Assembly (NCBI GenBank): GCA_965240325.2
Contig: OZ251242.1
Location: 682,001-746,000, forward strand
DNA: 64,000 nucleotides
Direction: 5' to 3'
From: Rebecca billardiae RCC1528
Taxonomy: Eukaryota > Haptophyta
Part shown: positions 41,486 to 53,525 of the stretch, one piece after another
Layout: the number at the start of each line of letters is the position of its first letter
Position numbering within the stretch: position 1 is the stretch's first letter
Notes under the pieces: model-generated
Told to the model about the DNA's origin: nothing
Seen by the model: only the letters and a program-made list of their open reading frames with translations
Databases searched by the model: none
Translations under genes and position numbers: made by a program

Positions 41486-42510
41486 GCAGCGGCGCCAGGA
41501 CTCTGAGCGCACGTTGCAGTGACGAGTTTGCGTGGCAGACCAGGCTCGTTACTCGTGCTAACGCCAACGGGCTTCGCGCATGCAATAAGTTCTACTTATC
41601 GTCTGATTTATTACTATAGCTAGAGTCGTCAAACAGGCAAGCAGCGTAGTCTTATACTATAGCAGCGCGCAGTCGTAGTATAGATAGCAGTGCCGCGCCT
41701 GCCGTCGTATGCTCGGTAGTGACCGGAGAATAAAGTCTATGACGATGAGTTTATTATTGAGTATGGCGGCTGCACAGCGCAGGATCGCCCGCCAGCCACG
41801 ACCGTAAGCTAATTCGGCGAACCCATTAAAAAAATGCGATAACTGCCGACCCGGCTCCCTCGCCGGCAGTTGGACGCGGCCGGCGGACGGCCGGAGGCGA
41901 ATTGGTCGCGCGCTTCGCGATGTCGTCGAAATCGCCCATCGCGCGACGAACGTCGCCAGCTGGCGTCGGCCTGGGACCGAGCGGCTTGGCTGGGCCGCGA
42001 TGGTGCGTGCGCTTCAGCTGCGCAATACAGTTCCCCGCATTTGCGGCGCGGCGCAGGCATCGCTCCGCCGCATCCATCGTCCACCTGCACCCCGTTTGCA
42101 CGCGCGGCCATGATTTGAACATTCGCGCGCGCGGAGGCGCGCACAGCGCCGAGCCCCTTGGAGATGCGGGTCTGGCGAATAAGTGGCGATGGGCGGGATC
42201 GGAGTGTAGATGCCCAAAATGCGCATCACGTATCCTGCATCTGACGCGTTCACCATGCACGCGCGCCCTTTCTGCCGCTCGCCTGCATTTGGTCGCATCT
42301 GCCCGCCGCCGCGGATCGCCGCGCGCGCAGACACTTGGCGTGAAAGAAGGGCGGGGAGAAGGACGTGCGAGGTCTAATGCCGCATACGAAGGGCCCCTCG
42401 ATGCATTTTCACCGGTACACCAACCAGATCACACAGCAGAGCGTGCTCGCGCGGCAGAAGCGCACTGTTTGTGGAGCTCGCGCGAGGCGGTCGAGGCGGC
42501 ATGGCAGGCG
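41486..42510. other. Intergenic, no certain gene
   Basis: An AT-richer stretch (41590-41760) is followed by GC-rich sequence with only shadow-like frames. Confidence 0.4.
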
Positions 42511-43534
42511 ATGTGTGGGTCTGGTAGCGCTCTGGCGACGGCGATGAACGCGTTGCACGTCGCGCACCTCGCTATCTGCATGTCCGCGTGCAGCGCCGCC
42601 CTCTTCGTCGCGCAGGTGCGCAAGATTCATGAGCGGCTGCGGCGTGACTCGGCGACGTGACCGGCAGGCGGCAAGCGGCTTGACTGCTGCGTTCCTGCAC
42701 GAGGCACTGTGTGCGCCCGAGTTCGTCGCGCTCGGCGGTATGGAGGTGGTGGAGCAGAACGTCCGCTCGGTGTGCACCGTCGCCTGCAGTACCGTTCCTG
42801 AGAACCCAGCCTTCCTCGGCCTCGACGCACGCGGCGAGGCGTGCCGAACAGACTTGGTCTGCTCGTTCAGCGCGGTCATCTCGCTCAAGTTCATGCACAA
42901 CGGCGAGGTCGTACTTGCGCTCGTCAACCTCACCACGGCCGTGTCCGAGCCCAACGTGCAGCCCGTGACGACCGTTGCCGCTCGGCGGGACGGTCCGGCA
43001 TCCCGTGTCACAGCTCAGCCGCTCTGTGCCCGGACCGCGCGGGCCGCGCGGCTCGCCGCCGTTGAAGCTCCGCCGCCGCAGCAGCCAGCGCAGCAGTCGG
43101 CGGCGCGACGGCTGCCGCCGCTGCCGCCGGCGCCGCGGCTCGCTCGCTGCACGAGACAGACAGAAGTCGGCGCGCGCCACCAGTCGTCGCAGCGGTCCGT
43201 ACCGGCGCGATCCTCGCGTGAGGCCATCATGAGAGCTGACTACGGGGACTCTCACTCGCCGCCGGGTCACACTGATGGCCCGGAGCGGCCGCGGCCGCGG
43301 CAGGGCGGGTCACCGGTGGCGCGGGTGCCAGTAGCTACCGCCCGGGTGCCAGTAGCTACTGGCACCCGGGGCCTAGCTAGTATCTATAGTATAGCTACTG
43401 GCACCCGCGCGCCCGGGCCCGGCCGCGGCGTCACGCAGTCAGCACGGCTCACACTACGATATGACCGGTTACTCACCGAGCGGACCGGGTCTGTCCGGTT
43501 GGACGTCGAGTTTCATTGCGGACTACGCGGCTGA
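42511..43534 (+). CDS. Possible gene in two overlapping frames
   Basis: Two protein-like frames meet here. One covers 42511-42660 (MCGSGSALATAMNALHVAHL, ending VRKIHERLRRDSAT). The other runs from ATG 42629 (LHEALCAPEFVALGGMEVVE, then SFSAVISLKFMHNGEVVLAL). They could be exons of one gene joined by an unseen intron, or a frame-disrupted gene. The later part (after about 43050) is low complexity and runs through a perfect palindrome, so true coding probably ends earlier. No family is recognised with confidence. Confidence 0.3.
43341..43370. repeat. Perfect 30-bp palindrome inside a larger inverted repeat
   Basis: The half-site CCCGGGTGCCAGTAG is followed by its exact complement. A further inverted pair, GCGGGTGCCAGTAGCTA (43321) and its complement ending at 43408, surrounds it. 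Similar nested palindromes occur at transposon ends or as cruciform-forming sites. Confidence 0.7.
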
Positions 43535-43819
43535 CCGCCCGACGATCGGCCGGCCCCGCGGCGGAGGCGGCAGCGGGCGCGGAGGCTGACCGGAGGCGCG
43601 GAGCGGGTCGGGCGCAGCTGACTCAGCAGCCTCCGCGATGACTCTCACGACGTACGGTCCTACTGGTCGATAACACGACTCTCACTTGGTCAGGCGACTG
43701 CTACTAGTACCGTACACTCTACAGTGAGCCGCGCGGGCCCGGGCTGACCGCGCGCACCGCCGGGCGCGGCTGCTGCCACAAGTCACGACTCAGCGCCGGA
43801 CGATGACCGGGACCGGGAC
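43535..43819. other. Intergenic, no gene seen
   Basis: Only GC-rich sequence with short frames is visible. Confidence 0.4.
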
Positions 43820-44560
43820 TCAGTCCGACAGCTGCGTGGCAGGCCGTGACCGACGTGAACGGTGAATCCGACTCCGAGCTTTGAAGCACTTCATCACTGC
43901 TCGTCCGACTGGATGGCGCGGCTGCTCGCTGCTCGTGCGCCGCACCGCCGCCACCGCCTCCGCCGCGCTCTCGTGCGCGGAGGCTTGGCGCCGAGTCCTT
44001 CGCGCGCGAGCTCGAGCTTGCACGCGCCTGGGACGCGCGCCCGCACCCCGCACGTGTCACCTCGTGCGCAGGAGCCAGGTCCGCTTCGAGCCGCCCAAGC
44101 TCCTCCGCGCCTTCCTCGCGCGCGGCAGCGCGCTCGGCCTGACGGCCACGTGCGCGCGCGCCTCACGCCGAGCAGCAGCGGCAAGCGCGAACGCAGCGGT
44201 TTGCCGAGCAGGCTTGCTCGCGGCGGCATCGGCCGAGGCTGCGCGCCACTTGGCCTCGGCCACGCCGAGCAGCACCCTAAGTGCAGCCATCGTCTCGGCG
44301 GCCGCCGCCGTCCGTTCGGCTGCTGCAGCGTGCTCCGCGTGCAGCTGCTTCTCGAGTCTCGGCACGGCGCTCAGCTCGCAGCTCTTGCGCACGTTCGCCT
44401 CCGACAGTTCGGCAACGTGGATCGCGAGCAGGTCGGCGCTGCCGTCCACGGCAGCAATGCTTGCCGCCGAGAGCTGCGTGCCGTGCGGCGGGCGCCGCGG
44501 CGCGGGCGGGCGGGTGGCGGGCGATGAGCGATGGGCCGGGCCAGCGATCGGCGTCTCGTC
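43820..44560 (-). pseudogene. Coiled-coil gene fragment, frame-disrupted
   Basis: The minus strand encodes a helical stretch (LLAIHVAELSEANVRKSCEL, then AAAAERTAAAAETMAALRVL) to about 44150. There the frame shifts to another coiled-coil-like stretch (QAERAAAREEGAEELGRLEA), then DLAPAHE before a possible donor GTGACA. No ATG opens the first part. It may be an unannotated multi-exon gene or a decayed one. Low-complexity Ala/Glu-rich helices arise easily in GC-rich DNA, so confidence is low. Confidence 0.25.
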
Positions 44561-45976
44561 GACGAGTGCGGGCAGCTGGTGGCGAGCTCCGGCTTGCACG
44601 GGCAGCAGGGAGGTGGAAGGGTAAGGGCAGCGGGCAGTCGGCACGGCCAGGCGGCGGTAGTGACACGACGGCGGTCAACACGGAGGGGTCGAGCCGCGGG
44701 CACGTGGTCTCGGCAGCTGCCGCGCGGGAAGCTGGGTCATGCGGGGCGGCGCTGCAGGTTGCACCCGCCGTGTGAGGCGTCGAGCCGCATCCGCTCTGAG
44801 GGCTCGATCTGGGCGGTGGACACGAACGCCGTAAGCGGAGTGCTGCAGGCGGGGCCGCGAGAGGCGGGGCCGCAACAACTTCCGCCGTTATCGCCGGGCG
44901 GCGACGCCTAGTCGCCGCCCTCCTCGCGCGCCATCGCAGTGATCTGACCCCACACGCCTGGCATCATCGCCTCGGAGAAGTGCTAGTGCCGCGCAGCTCC
45001 AAACTCGAGCGGCGTGCGTGCTCGGAGCAGCAGCCGGCTGCGGATCAGGCTTCAGTCGAATGCATACGCACCTGTGGCTGCCGTGCATGGCCTCCTCACC
45101 GAGGAAGAAGGGTGTTCTGTGGCCATCCATAAAAAAAGGTGCGCACTGGCGCCCGAGCCGCCCGCGCGGCACGCGACCTCAACTGCACCTGTTCCGATCT
45201 CGAGCTGTGGGCAGGGCGGGGTGTCTTGGATCGATGGGGAGACGCTCGGGGAAATTCGTCGGGGTAGTCTGGGACTGCGCGCGCACGCTCCCCGCCCTTC
45301 AGCGCGCCGCGCGTCGCCATGCTGAATTTCCGCGAGCGGGCGGGTGCAGGGGGGGGCCCGTAACGACATCTTTTCCGAAATCTTGCGCTGTGTGCTGTGA
45401 GGTGACGGCGTCAGCGTGAGGACTGATGAGCCAAAATATAGCCATATATATACATATATATGATTATTCACTACGCGGTGTCTGCTGTCTAGTCTGATGC
45501 CCGCTGCTCGCCATCTACTATCTAGCACAGCAGCGGGCGGCCGGATCGCCGCGTCGGGCGCCGTCATCGGGCACTGCCAATGATCCGCCATTGGCATTAA
45601 TCCGCGCGGGACGATCACGATGCGCGCGCGGCGGCAGCTGCTGCGCTCATCAGCGCTGCCATGGCTCGCGGCCCCGCGCTTAGTGGCGCCTGTACCCGCG
45701 GCCCGCCGGCCCGGTCGGCGCCCCGCCGGCCCGTCACCGACTACCGAGCCGGCCGACGGTGCGGCGGCGCCGTCGCGCAGCATGCGCGGTGCCCGATCGG
45801 CGGCTCATCAATCATCAATGGCGGCGCATCATACTGTATCATCATCATCATCAGTGATCAGACTGATGTCTGCTGATGCTGACGATGCAGTCGTGACGAA
45901 TTGACGATCGAATATGCGCTCTGGACGGCTGATCTGCTGACTCGGACGACCGGGGGACCCCGGGGCGTCGTCATCA
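44561..45976. other. Intergenic, no gene seen
   Basis: It includes a TA-rich run at 45440-45462 and a G run near 45350. ATCATC microsatellites (45838-45860) lie before the prolyl oligopeptidase 3' end. No domain is recognisable. Confidence 0.4.
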
Positions 45977-46555
45977 TCACAGTGAGAAGGGCACGTTCAG
46001 GTTGACGAGCAGGAAGCAGTACATGTCCGCCGCCTCCTCGATCACCTTCTCGGTCGGCTTGCCCGCGCCGTGGCCCGCCTTGCGCTCGATCCGCGCGAGG
46101 ATGGCGACGCCCTCCTGCGTCGGCGCGCGCGCGACGAGGTGCTGCAGCGTCGCGACGTGCTTGAAGGTGTGCAGCGGCACCACGCGGTCGTCGTGGTCCG
46201 CGGTGAGCAGCAGCATCGCCGGGTAGCGCACGCCCGCGCGCACGGTGTGCAGCGGCGAGTACGCGAGAATGTTCTCAAAGTCGGCCGCCTCCTCCGGCGT
46301 GCCGTACTCGGAGCACCACGCGTGGCCGATCGTGAACTTGTGGAAGCGGAGCATGTCGAGCACGCCCACCTGGCAGAGCACCGCGCCATACAGCTCGGGC
46401 CGCTGGTTCGCGCACGCCGCGACGAGCAGGCCGCCGTTCGAGCCCCCCTGGATCGCGAGCTTGGCCGGCCGCGTGTACCCGGAGCGGATGAGGTGCTCGG
46501 CCGCGCCGTGGAAGTCGTCAAACACGCGCTGCTTGTTCGCCTTGGTCCCCGCCTG

Positions 46556-46588
<33 letters not shown>

Positions 46589-48706
46589 GATGTTTGCGAG
46601 CGCGTACACGCCTCCGAGCAGCTGCAGCAGCACCAGCCGGAAGGACGAGAAGAAGGGCGTGAGCGAGATGGCGAAGCCGCCGTACCCGTACAGCAGCGTC
46701 GCGTGGTTCCCGTTCTTGGCGAGCGCGCGCCCGTGGATCACAAACATCGGCACCCGCGTGCCGTCCTTGGACGGGTAGAAGAGCTGCTCCGTCACGTAGC
46801 TGCGCGCGGTAGGGGTAGGGGTAGGGTGGGTTAGGGGTAGGGGTAGGGCGCGAGGGGCGCGGGGGAGAGAGGAGGGAGCGCGGCCGCGGCGGTGGCGGCG
46901 CGAGAGCGACGGGCGCGCGCACCGCTGCGGCTTGAAGCCCGGCACGACCGTCTCGAAGAGCAGCGTGAGCGCGCCCGTGGCTGGCTCGTACATGTACGCC
47001 GAGCCCGGGTAGAGGAAGGAGGTGAAGGAGAAGTAGCACTCCTGGTGCGCGCGCTCGCCCGCGAAGCCGGCCACCGTGCCGAGCGTGGGCAGAGGCACCT
47101 CGCGCTCGAGCTCGCACGCGCCGCGCGCGCCGTCGGGCAGTCTGAACTGCTTGAGCGTGTGCTTCACGTGCTCCAGGTAGCAGCAGATCAGCCGGTCGCC
47201 CGCCACGCACTGCGCCCACTCGAGCACGTGCTCGGACTCGGGCAGCACGTCGGAGAAGCTCAGCGCGCCGCCGCTCGCCGCGCCGCTGCGTGCGCGCGCG
47301 CGCAACGCGACGGACGGCAACGCGCGCGACCCCGGTCGTTCAGTGATGGGCGGCGCGGCTCAGCGCGCGCGCTCGCCCTCGCGGCCTCGCCCGGCTTCGC
47401 CGGGGGCCCGCGAGCAATCGCCCTCGCGCCGGCATTCCCCGCGCGCCCCCACCCTCAGCCGCGCTCGCCCGCCCGCGCGGCCCTCCCGCGCGCAGCAACC
47501 CCGCGCCCGCCCGCGCGCAACCCCGCGCGCGCGCGCGGCACACCTGATGTCCACGCGCGTGAGCTTGTACTTGGGCGCGCCCGCGTTGGTCTTGAGCACA
47601 AACGCCGGCCCGTCGTTGGCCACGTACTCGTACTGCGCGGAGAAGTCGTCGACGAGCTTGACGAGCGTGGTGCGCGCCGCGGCGCCCGCGCCGAGCAGCT
47701 CGCCGAGCGGCGCGGCGTACAGCTTGTTCACCGGGTCACACGACTCGAAGATTGTGAGCAGAACGAACGCGCCGTCCTCCGTCACCTCGGCCGCAAACAT
47801 AAAGTCCTCGTGCTGCGGGTCGTCGTACACGAGCACGTCGGCGCCCTGCGCGGTGCCGAGCGCGTGGTAGTACAGCTTGTGGAACTTGGCGGCGGTGGTC
47901 TCGGTGCCCGCCGCGCCGCCGTCGTCCGTGCTCTCCAGCCCGCGCGGCGCGTCGTACCGCGAGTAGAAGAAGCCCGCGCCGTCTGGCGTCCACGCGATGT
48001 GACTAAACTTGACCCACATGAGCACGTCGGCGGGGAGGTCGGCGCAGGTGGCGACGTCGCGCACGCGGATGGTGGCCCAGTCCGAGCCGGAGCGGGAGAC
48101 GGCGTACGCCAGCTTCGTGCCGTCGCGCGAGAAGGCGCGCGCGCCCACCGCCGCCGTGCCGTCCGCTGAGATGCGGTTCGGGTCGAGCAGGGGCTGCGCC
48201 GAGCCGAGCGTTCGGCCTTTGGCGTGCGCCGTCTGCAGCGCGGCGCGCGGCTGCTTGTACAGCACGGCCTGGTTCTGCAGGCCCGAGTTGTGCGAGAAGA
48301 AGCAGAGCTTCTCGCCGTGCCGCGAGGGGCAGCCCCACTTCTCGTAGTTGTACATCTTGCGCAGCCGCGCGCACACGGCGTCGCGCATCTCCGAGCCGAC
48401 CATCTGGTCCATGTACGAGGCGAAGAGGCGGACCTGGCCGTCGACGAAGGCCTTCGTCTCGGGCGTGTGCTCGCTCTCGAGCCAGCGGTACGGGTCCGGC
48501 ACCTGCCGGCCGTGCAGGCTCTCGACGAGCTTCTCGTCGCGGTGCACCGGCGGGTAGGCGAGCGACACGTTCTCGCGCGCGCGCACGGCGTGCAGCAGCG
48601 CCTTCCACGACGACTCGCTCACGTCGAGGTGCTCGTTCTCGAGCATCGCCGCCAGCCTGGACGGCGTGGCGAGCGGCTTGGACGTCTGCCGCCCGAGCGA
48701 AGGCAT
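45977..48706 (-). CDS. Prolyl oligopeptidase (S9 family serine peptidase)
   Basis: Three exons keep phase: 48706-47544, 47285-46923, 46799-45977 (782 residues). The frame is open above 48706 but has no ATG there. The N-terminal part begins with the family signature region (VESLHGRQVPDPYRWLESEH), followed by a beta-propeller. The C-terminal alpha/beta-hydrolase has nucleophile S629 in IQGGSNGGLLV, the acid in TADHDDRVVP (D712/D713) and H752 in ERKAGHGAGKP. All three are intact. It cleaves short peptides after proline in the cytosol. It is slightly longer than the usual 710 residues because of its N-terminus. Intron 2 contains degenerate telomere-like repeats. It is divergent from the coiled-coil gene, with a transposon between them. 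Confidence 0.92.
46808..46850. repeat. Degenerate telomere-like repeats in intron 2 of the peptidase gene
   Basis: Five to six units of GGGGTA, GGGTTA or GGGGTTA type (plus strand) lie just inside the acceptor of the second intron. They resemble diverged TTAGGG repeats, and compare with the cleaner array at 52879. Confidence 0.6.
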
Positions 48707-48886
48707 CGTGTTGGGCTTCGAACCGGCGTCCGCCGGCGATGCGTCGACGAGCTTCGTCGGCTCGAGTGGCAGCGGTCGCTCGAGGACCAAGCCCACGATC
48801 GGACTGCTCGAAGCAGTCCGGCGCGGCGCCGCGGGCCGTGGCGAGCCGGACCACTGCCACCATGCGCAACGGTGAACACTCAAAAG

Positions 48887-49773
48887 TATGGATCTGGATG
48901 AAATATTTCACAATCTTTCATTTCATGAAATTTTCATGAAAAATACTGAAAGTTTCAAAGGCCATTCCAATCTTTCATGAAAGATTGCTCAGCGGGAATA
49001 AAAAATGACGTGATTTTCTCCGAAAATATATTCCTTGCCAGCATGGCCGCGCGTGGCGCGGCTGCGCACGGCAAGCCAGCGGTGCTGGCCGACAGCGCGT
49101 GGATCGTCACTGTCACGGCATGCGGCCTTGGCGCAACATGCTACTATCCTCGGCATGCCTTCCGTCAGCCCTTCATACACCCTGCAGCGAAACATTCAAC
49201 AACATCTCGGGCCTCGAGAGCACCGAGCACCCCCAAGGCGACAGTGGCTCCGTAGAATCCATCACCCGGTTGTCCAGAGTCAGCGTCCGCAAGCGCTCAG
49301 CAGCCTTCTCAGACTCGAGCTCCTGCTGAGGCTTCTCCTGCAGCAGCCGGTCGAAGTCAGCCTCGACCTCGGTCGTCTGAGCTCGCTCATACAGCAGGCT
49401 CACACGCGCCGAGCCGCCGTGTGATCACGGCTCGTCGTAGTCGGCGCCGTCAGTCTGCGGCGCGGAGACGCGCAGCAGGGAGCCAGGGAGCAGGACAAAA
49501 GCCGGGGCTAAGCAAGGTGGAGCGCGCCACGCGCGTGCGTGCGCGCGCCTCACGCGCCGCACGCGCCGTAGCGCCCGGCCTTGCTCCGCCGAGGCGGCTC
49601 GATGCCGCCGACATGGTGGGCGGAAAATCATTTTAGTCACTGCTGGGAATAAATTAATTCCCGCAGCGCAGGACGTGAAAACTTCACAATCTTTCACTTT
49701 TCATGAAATTTTCATGAAAAATACTGAAACTTTCAATGGCCATTTCAATCTTTCATGAAAGATTGAATCCATA
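48887..49773. mobile_element. hAT-like non-autonomous element with 8-bp target duplication
   Basis: Termini TATGGAT and ATCCATA are inverted, and CTCAAAAG flanks both ends (48879-48886 and 49774-49781). An 8-bp duplication is characteristic of hAT elements. Each end region contains a related module: TTTCATGAAA, then TTTTCATGAAAAATACTGAAA, then the perfect palindrome CAATCTTTCATGAAAGATTG. The module occurs in direct orientation at 48930-48990 and 49690-49766. No transposase is encoded in the 887 bp. It fills the space between two divergent genes. Confidence 0.75.
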
Positions 49774-49797
49774 CTCAAAAGCAGACGGTTGGCGGCC

Positions 49798-50350
49798 ATG
49801 CTCGCCGACGAGCGCGCGCAGATCGCCGCGCTGCTGCGCAAGGTGGGCATCGACGACTCGGAGGCGGTGGCGGACGAGGTGCTCGCTGATGACTCGGACG
49901 ACGGCGTACTCTCCTCCGCCTTCTCCGACTCAGCGCTCCTCTCGCCGCGCGGCTCTTCCGAAGGCGAGGGCGCGCTCGCCGCGCTCGCGCGCGCCGCGGA
50001 CGCAGACGGCTCGTCGCCGGGCTCGTCGCCGCAGAGCGGCTCGCCCACGCCGACGCGCACACGTCCGTCAAGCGCCAGCGCCGACCGCCCGCCCGGCTCG
50101 CTCTCGCGCCGCGCCCTCGAGAACCTCGCGCGCTCGATGCGCAAGGCTCTGAGCTCGCTGCAGTCCGAGCTGGCTCACCGCCAGCGAGCGCACGAGGCGG
50201 AGCGCGCGGCGCTGGTCGAGCAGGCGCGCGCGCTGCACGAGCAGCTGGTCGCAACGGAGTCCGCGCGCGCGCACGCGTCGGACGAGCTCGCGCGCGCGCT
50301 CAGCGCCAGCGACGCGGCCGCTGCGCACGGCGGCGAGCGCGGCGGCGCGT

Positions 50351-50385
<35 letters not shown>

Positions 50386-53269
50386 TGGGAGCAGCAGGCG
50401 CAGCTGAGCGCGCTCGTGGACGCGCAGGTGCGCGAGCACCTGTCGCACGCGCGCGCCGAGCTCGCGGCGCGCACGCCGCTCGACGCCGGCGGCGCGGGCG
50501 GCCCCGCGGCCGCGGTGCGGCTCGCTGCGCTCCGCGCGACGCCGCCAGAGCAGCAGAGCCTCGGCGAGGCTGCGGCGGTGCGCGCGCTCGAGCTCGCGGC
50601 GGCGGAGCGCGCGCGCGCGGAGGAGGCGGTGCGCGCGGCGGAGCGCGGCCGCGCGGAGGCCGAGGCGCGCGCCGCCGCCGCCGAGGAGTCCGCCGCCGCC
50701 GAGCGAACGTCCGCGGCGGACGCGCGCGCGGCGCGCGACGCGGGCAGCGCGCGCGCGGCGGAGGCGAGCGCGGCGCTTGCGGAGGCGCGCGCGCTTCGCG
50801 ACGAGACGGCGGCGCTGGCGGCGCGCGCGGACGTGCGCGAGCTGTCCGAGGCGCGGGCGCGCGTGCGCGCCGCCGAGCGCGCGCGCGAGGAGGCGCTCGC
50901 CGACGCCGCCGCCGCGCGCGCCGAGGCGGCCGCGGCGCGCCAGGAGGCCAGCCGGGCAGACGCGGCCGCGGCCGACGCGCGCGCCGCGCGCTCGCTCGCG
51001 GCGGACGAGGCGGGCGCGGCGCGGCGGCGCGCGGAGGCGGACGCGGAGCGCGCGGCGACGGCGAGCGCGCAGCTCTCCGACGCGCTCTCCGCCCTCGAGC
51101 GCGAGCGCGCCGAGAAGGGCACGCTGCTCGCGCGCGCGCTCGAGTCATCGGAGCGCGCGCAAACTGCCCTCTCTCGTCGCGTGGACTCGGAAGTGGCCAA
51201 GTGGGCTGAGAGCGCGCGCGCCGCGGCGGAGCGCGCGCGCGAGGCGCACGCGCGCGAGGCGGCGCAGCTGGGCGAGGCGCGCGACGTCGCGCGCGCCGAC
51301 GCCGCGCGCGCCGCCGAGCGCGCCGCCGAGCTCCAGTCGCAGCTCGACGACGCGACGCGCGCCGCGGCCGACGCGCGCGCGGCCAGCGCCACCGAGGCGG
51401 CAGGCTTGCGCTCCGCGCTCGAGCGCGCGCGCTTCGAGGCGGACCGGCTGGGCGTGGCGCACGCCGAGGCGCTCGCGGCGGCGCGCACGGAGCAGGCGGC
51501 GCTGGCGCTGTGGAAGGACAAGGCGGAGGTCCTCAAGTCCGAGTTCTACGCGCTCCAGGCGCGCGCGGCCGAGGAGGGCGCCGCGCTGCGCGCGCGCTGC
51601 GAGCGGCTCGCGGCCGAGGCGGAGGCGGCGCGTCGGTTGGAGGCCGAGGCGGAGGAGGCGGTGCTGGCGGCGGGCGAGGCGGGCGAGGAGGAGGGCGAGG
51701 CGGGCGGCGGCGGCGCGCTCGCCCTCGCCAACGCGCTCGGCGCCTCGGGCGCCACGCGCGCCGTCCGCCTCGCTCGGGAGGCGCTCGCCGAGCGGAGGCG
51801 CGCCGACGCCCTGTCGGCTCAGCTCGCCGACGCGACCGCCGAGCTCGGGCGCGCGCGCGAGCGGCTGCGCGCGGCGACGGAGGCGCTGCGCCACGCGGAC
51901 GCGCCGCAGGGGGTGCTGCTGGAGGAGATCACGAAGCGCGACGAGGAGGTGCTCCGCGCGCGCGACGCCGCGCGCGCCCTCTCCTCCGAGCTCCAGCACA
52001 AGGTGCGGCGCGCGCCGCGCGCGCGCCGCGCGCGCCGCGCGCGCGCGCGCGCCGCACATGCGGCGCGCGCGGCGCGCGACACGGCGCGTGCGCCGGCGCG
52101 AGCGAGCGACAGAGAGCTGCGCGGGCAGACGGCCGAATGGTCAGCCCCGAAGCAAATCCTGCGGGGGGAGGAAGGGCGAAATCGAACGCGCACAGCCGGC
52201 GAAGCGCCGCCCGCGCGCGCGAGGCGCGGGCCACGCTCGCGCCGCGCGCGCACAAACAGCCGGCCCCGCGCCCTCAGCCGCACCCCTCCGCCCCCTCTGC
52301 TGCCCCCTCCGCGCGCCGCGCGCCGCGCAGGAGAGGCGGCTGCAGGCAGCGTTGGCGCAGCAGCGGGAGATGCAATCTGACGTCCAGCGGCTGCTGGCGA
52401 ACAGGGAGGTGTGCGCGCACGCAGCGCGCAGCGCCGCGCCGCAGCGCGCCGCAGCGCACCGCAGCGCGCCGCAGCGCGCCGCAGCGCGCCGCACAGCGCA
52501 CACGGTCCCGCGGACAGCGCGCGCAAAGGCGCAGCGCCCGGCGCGCACCGCCGCTGCGGCGCCGTGTCGCGGCGCCAGCCGCGCCGCCGCGCCCACGGCT
52601 CCGCCTGGCGCCGTGCGCTTTGCGCTCGGGGCATGCGCGTGTGTGCCCGGCTGCGGGAGCGGGGCCTCGGCGCATGGCGGCCGCAGGGCGCGCTCCGGGC
52701 CGCGCGCGCCCGACGCACACGGCTGTCCACGCGCCGCGCTCCAACCACGCAGTGCCCTCATCCGGCCCTTCCGGCGCCGGGCGCCGCACGCGCCGCACGC
52801 ACCGCGCGACGCCGCCGCGCAGGAGCTGCATCAGATCAGGGCCGAGCTGGAGCGCATGGTCGGGGGCACGCGAGAAGGGTTAGGGTTAGGGTTAGGGGTT
52901 AGGGTCGGGGGCACGCGAGAAGGACCGCCGGCGCGAGCGGCGGGTGGCCGCGCAGGCACAAGCCCTCCAGCTAGGCGCGCGGGGCAGGGCTCCGCCTCCG
53001 GCAGACGGTCCGCGCTGGCGAGCCGCGAGAGTTCAGCTGTGCCAAGCCCCCGCGCGCGAGGCGCTGGGCGCACGCGCACGCCGCCGGCGTCCGCTGCCGA
53101 GCACAGCGCCGGCATTCGGACGGGTCGTGCGACAGTGCCCGGGGGGCAGGCACGCAGCGGTGGCGCGGCGGCTGGCGGTGCGACGGCCGGTGCGGCCGGT
53201 GCGGCGGCCGGCCGCGAGCTCGCACCGGTTGCCTGCCGGATCGAGGGCGCCGGGCCATCCGAGTTCTGA
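49798..53269 (+). CDS. Long Ala/Glu/Arg-rich coiled-coil protein
   Basis: Three exons keep frame: 49798-52002, 52331-52408, 52823-53269 (about 909 residues). The ATG at 49798 is 17 bp from the transposon's target duplication. An acidic, serine-rich N-terminus (about 20-110) is followed by one very long coiled coil to about residue 775. A Gly run (GGGGGGGGGGG, near 195) interrupts it. The only non-repetitive part is ALALWKDKAEVLKSEFYALQ near 570. Exon 3 carries a telomeric-repeat insertion that adds 15 residues without breaking the frame, followed by a low-complexity Ala/Gly tail. Such proteins usually serve as cytoskeletal, centrosomal or Golgi scaffolds. No specific family is recognised. Confidence 0.7.
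52858..52923 (+). repeat. Telomeric repeat insertion flanked by 21-bp direct repeats
   Basis: About four TTAGGG-type units (52879-52902) lie between exact 21-bp copies at 52858-52878 and 52903-52923 (core GGGGGCACGCGAGAAGG). The total added length is 45 bp, so the coding frame is kept and reads LGLGLGVRV plus a repeat of GGTREG. Confidence 0.85.
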
Positions 53270-53486
53270 GTCTGACGATGACTCACCGGCGCCACGCGCG
53301 CCGCGCTGGCCGCGGCTGGGCGGCCGTGGGCGCGACGCCGGACGCCGCCGCATACTGAGTTTATATTCATGCACAGTCGCGCGCGGGCTGGTGGCTGAAG
53401 CCTATGCATGACCGTTATGATTACTCATATATATATATACGATTCGCGCCAGTAGTTTTTATATAATTATAATAGAGAGAGAGACG

Positions 53487-53525
<39 letters not shown>

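Noticed and set aside
48707-48883. N-terminal extension of the prolyl oligopeptidase up to 48883
   Set aside because: The frame is open but begins with TTG overlapping the transposon target duplication; the first real ATG is at 48706.
50175-51536. Minus-strand Ser/Ala-rich frame opposite the coiled-coil gene
   Set aside because: It is a shadow of GCG/GAG-rich codons; the plus-strand frame has the heptad-like pattern and consistent introns.
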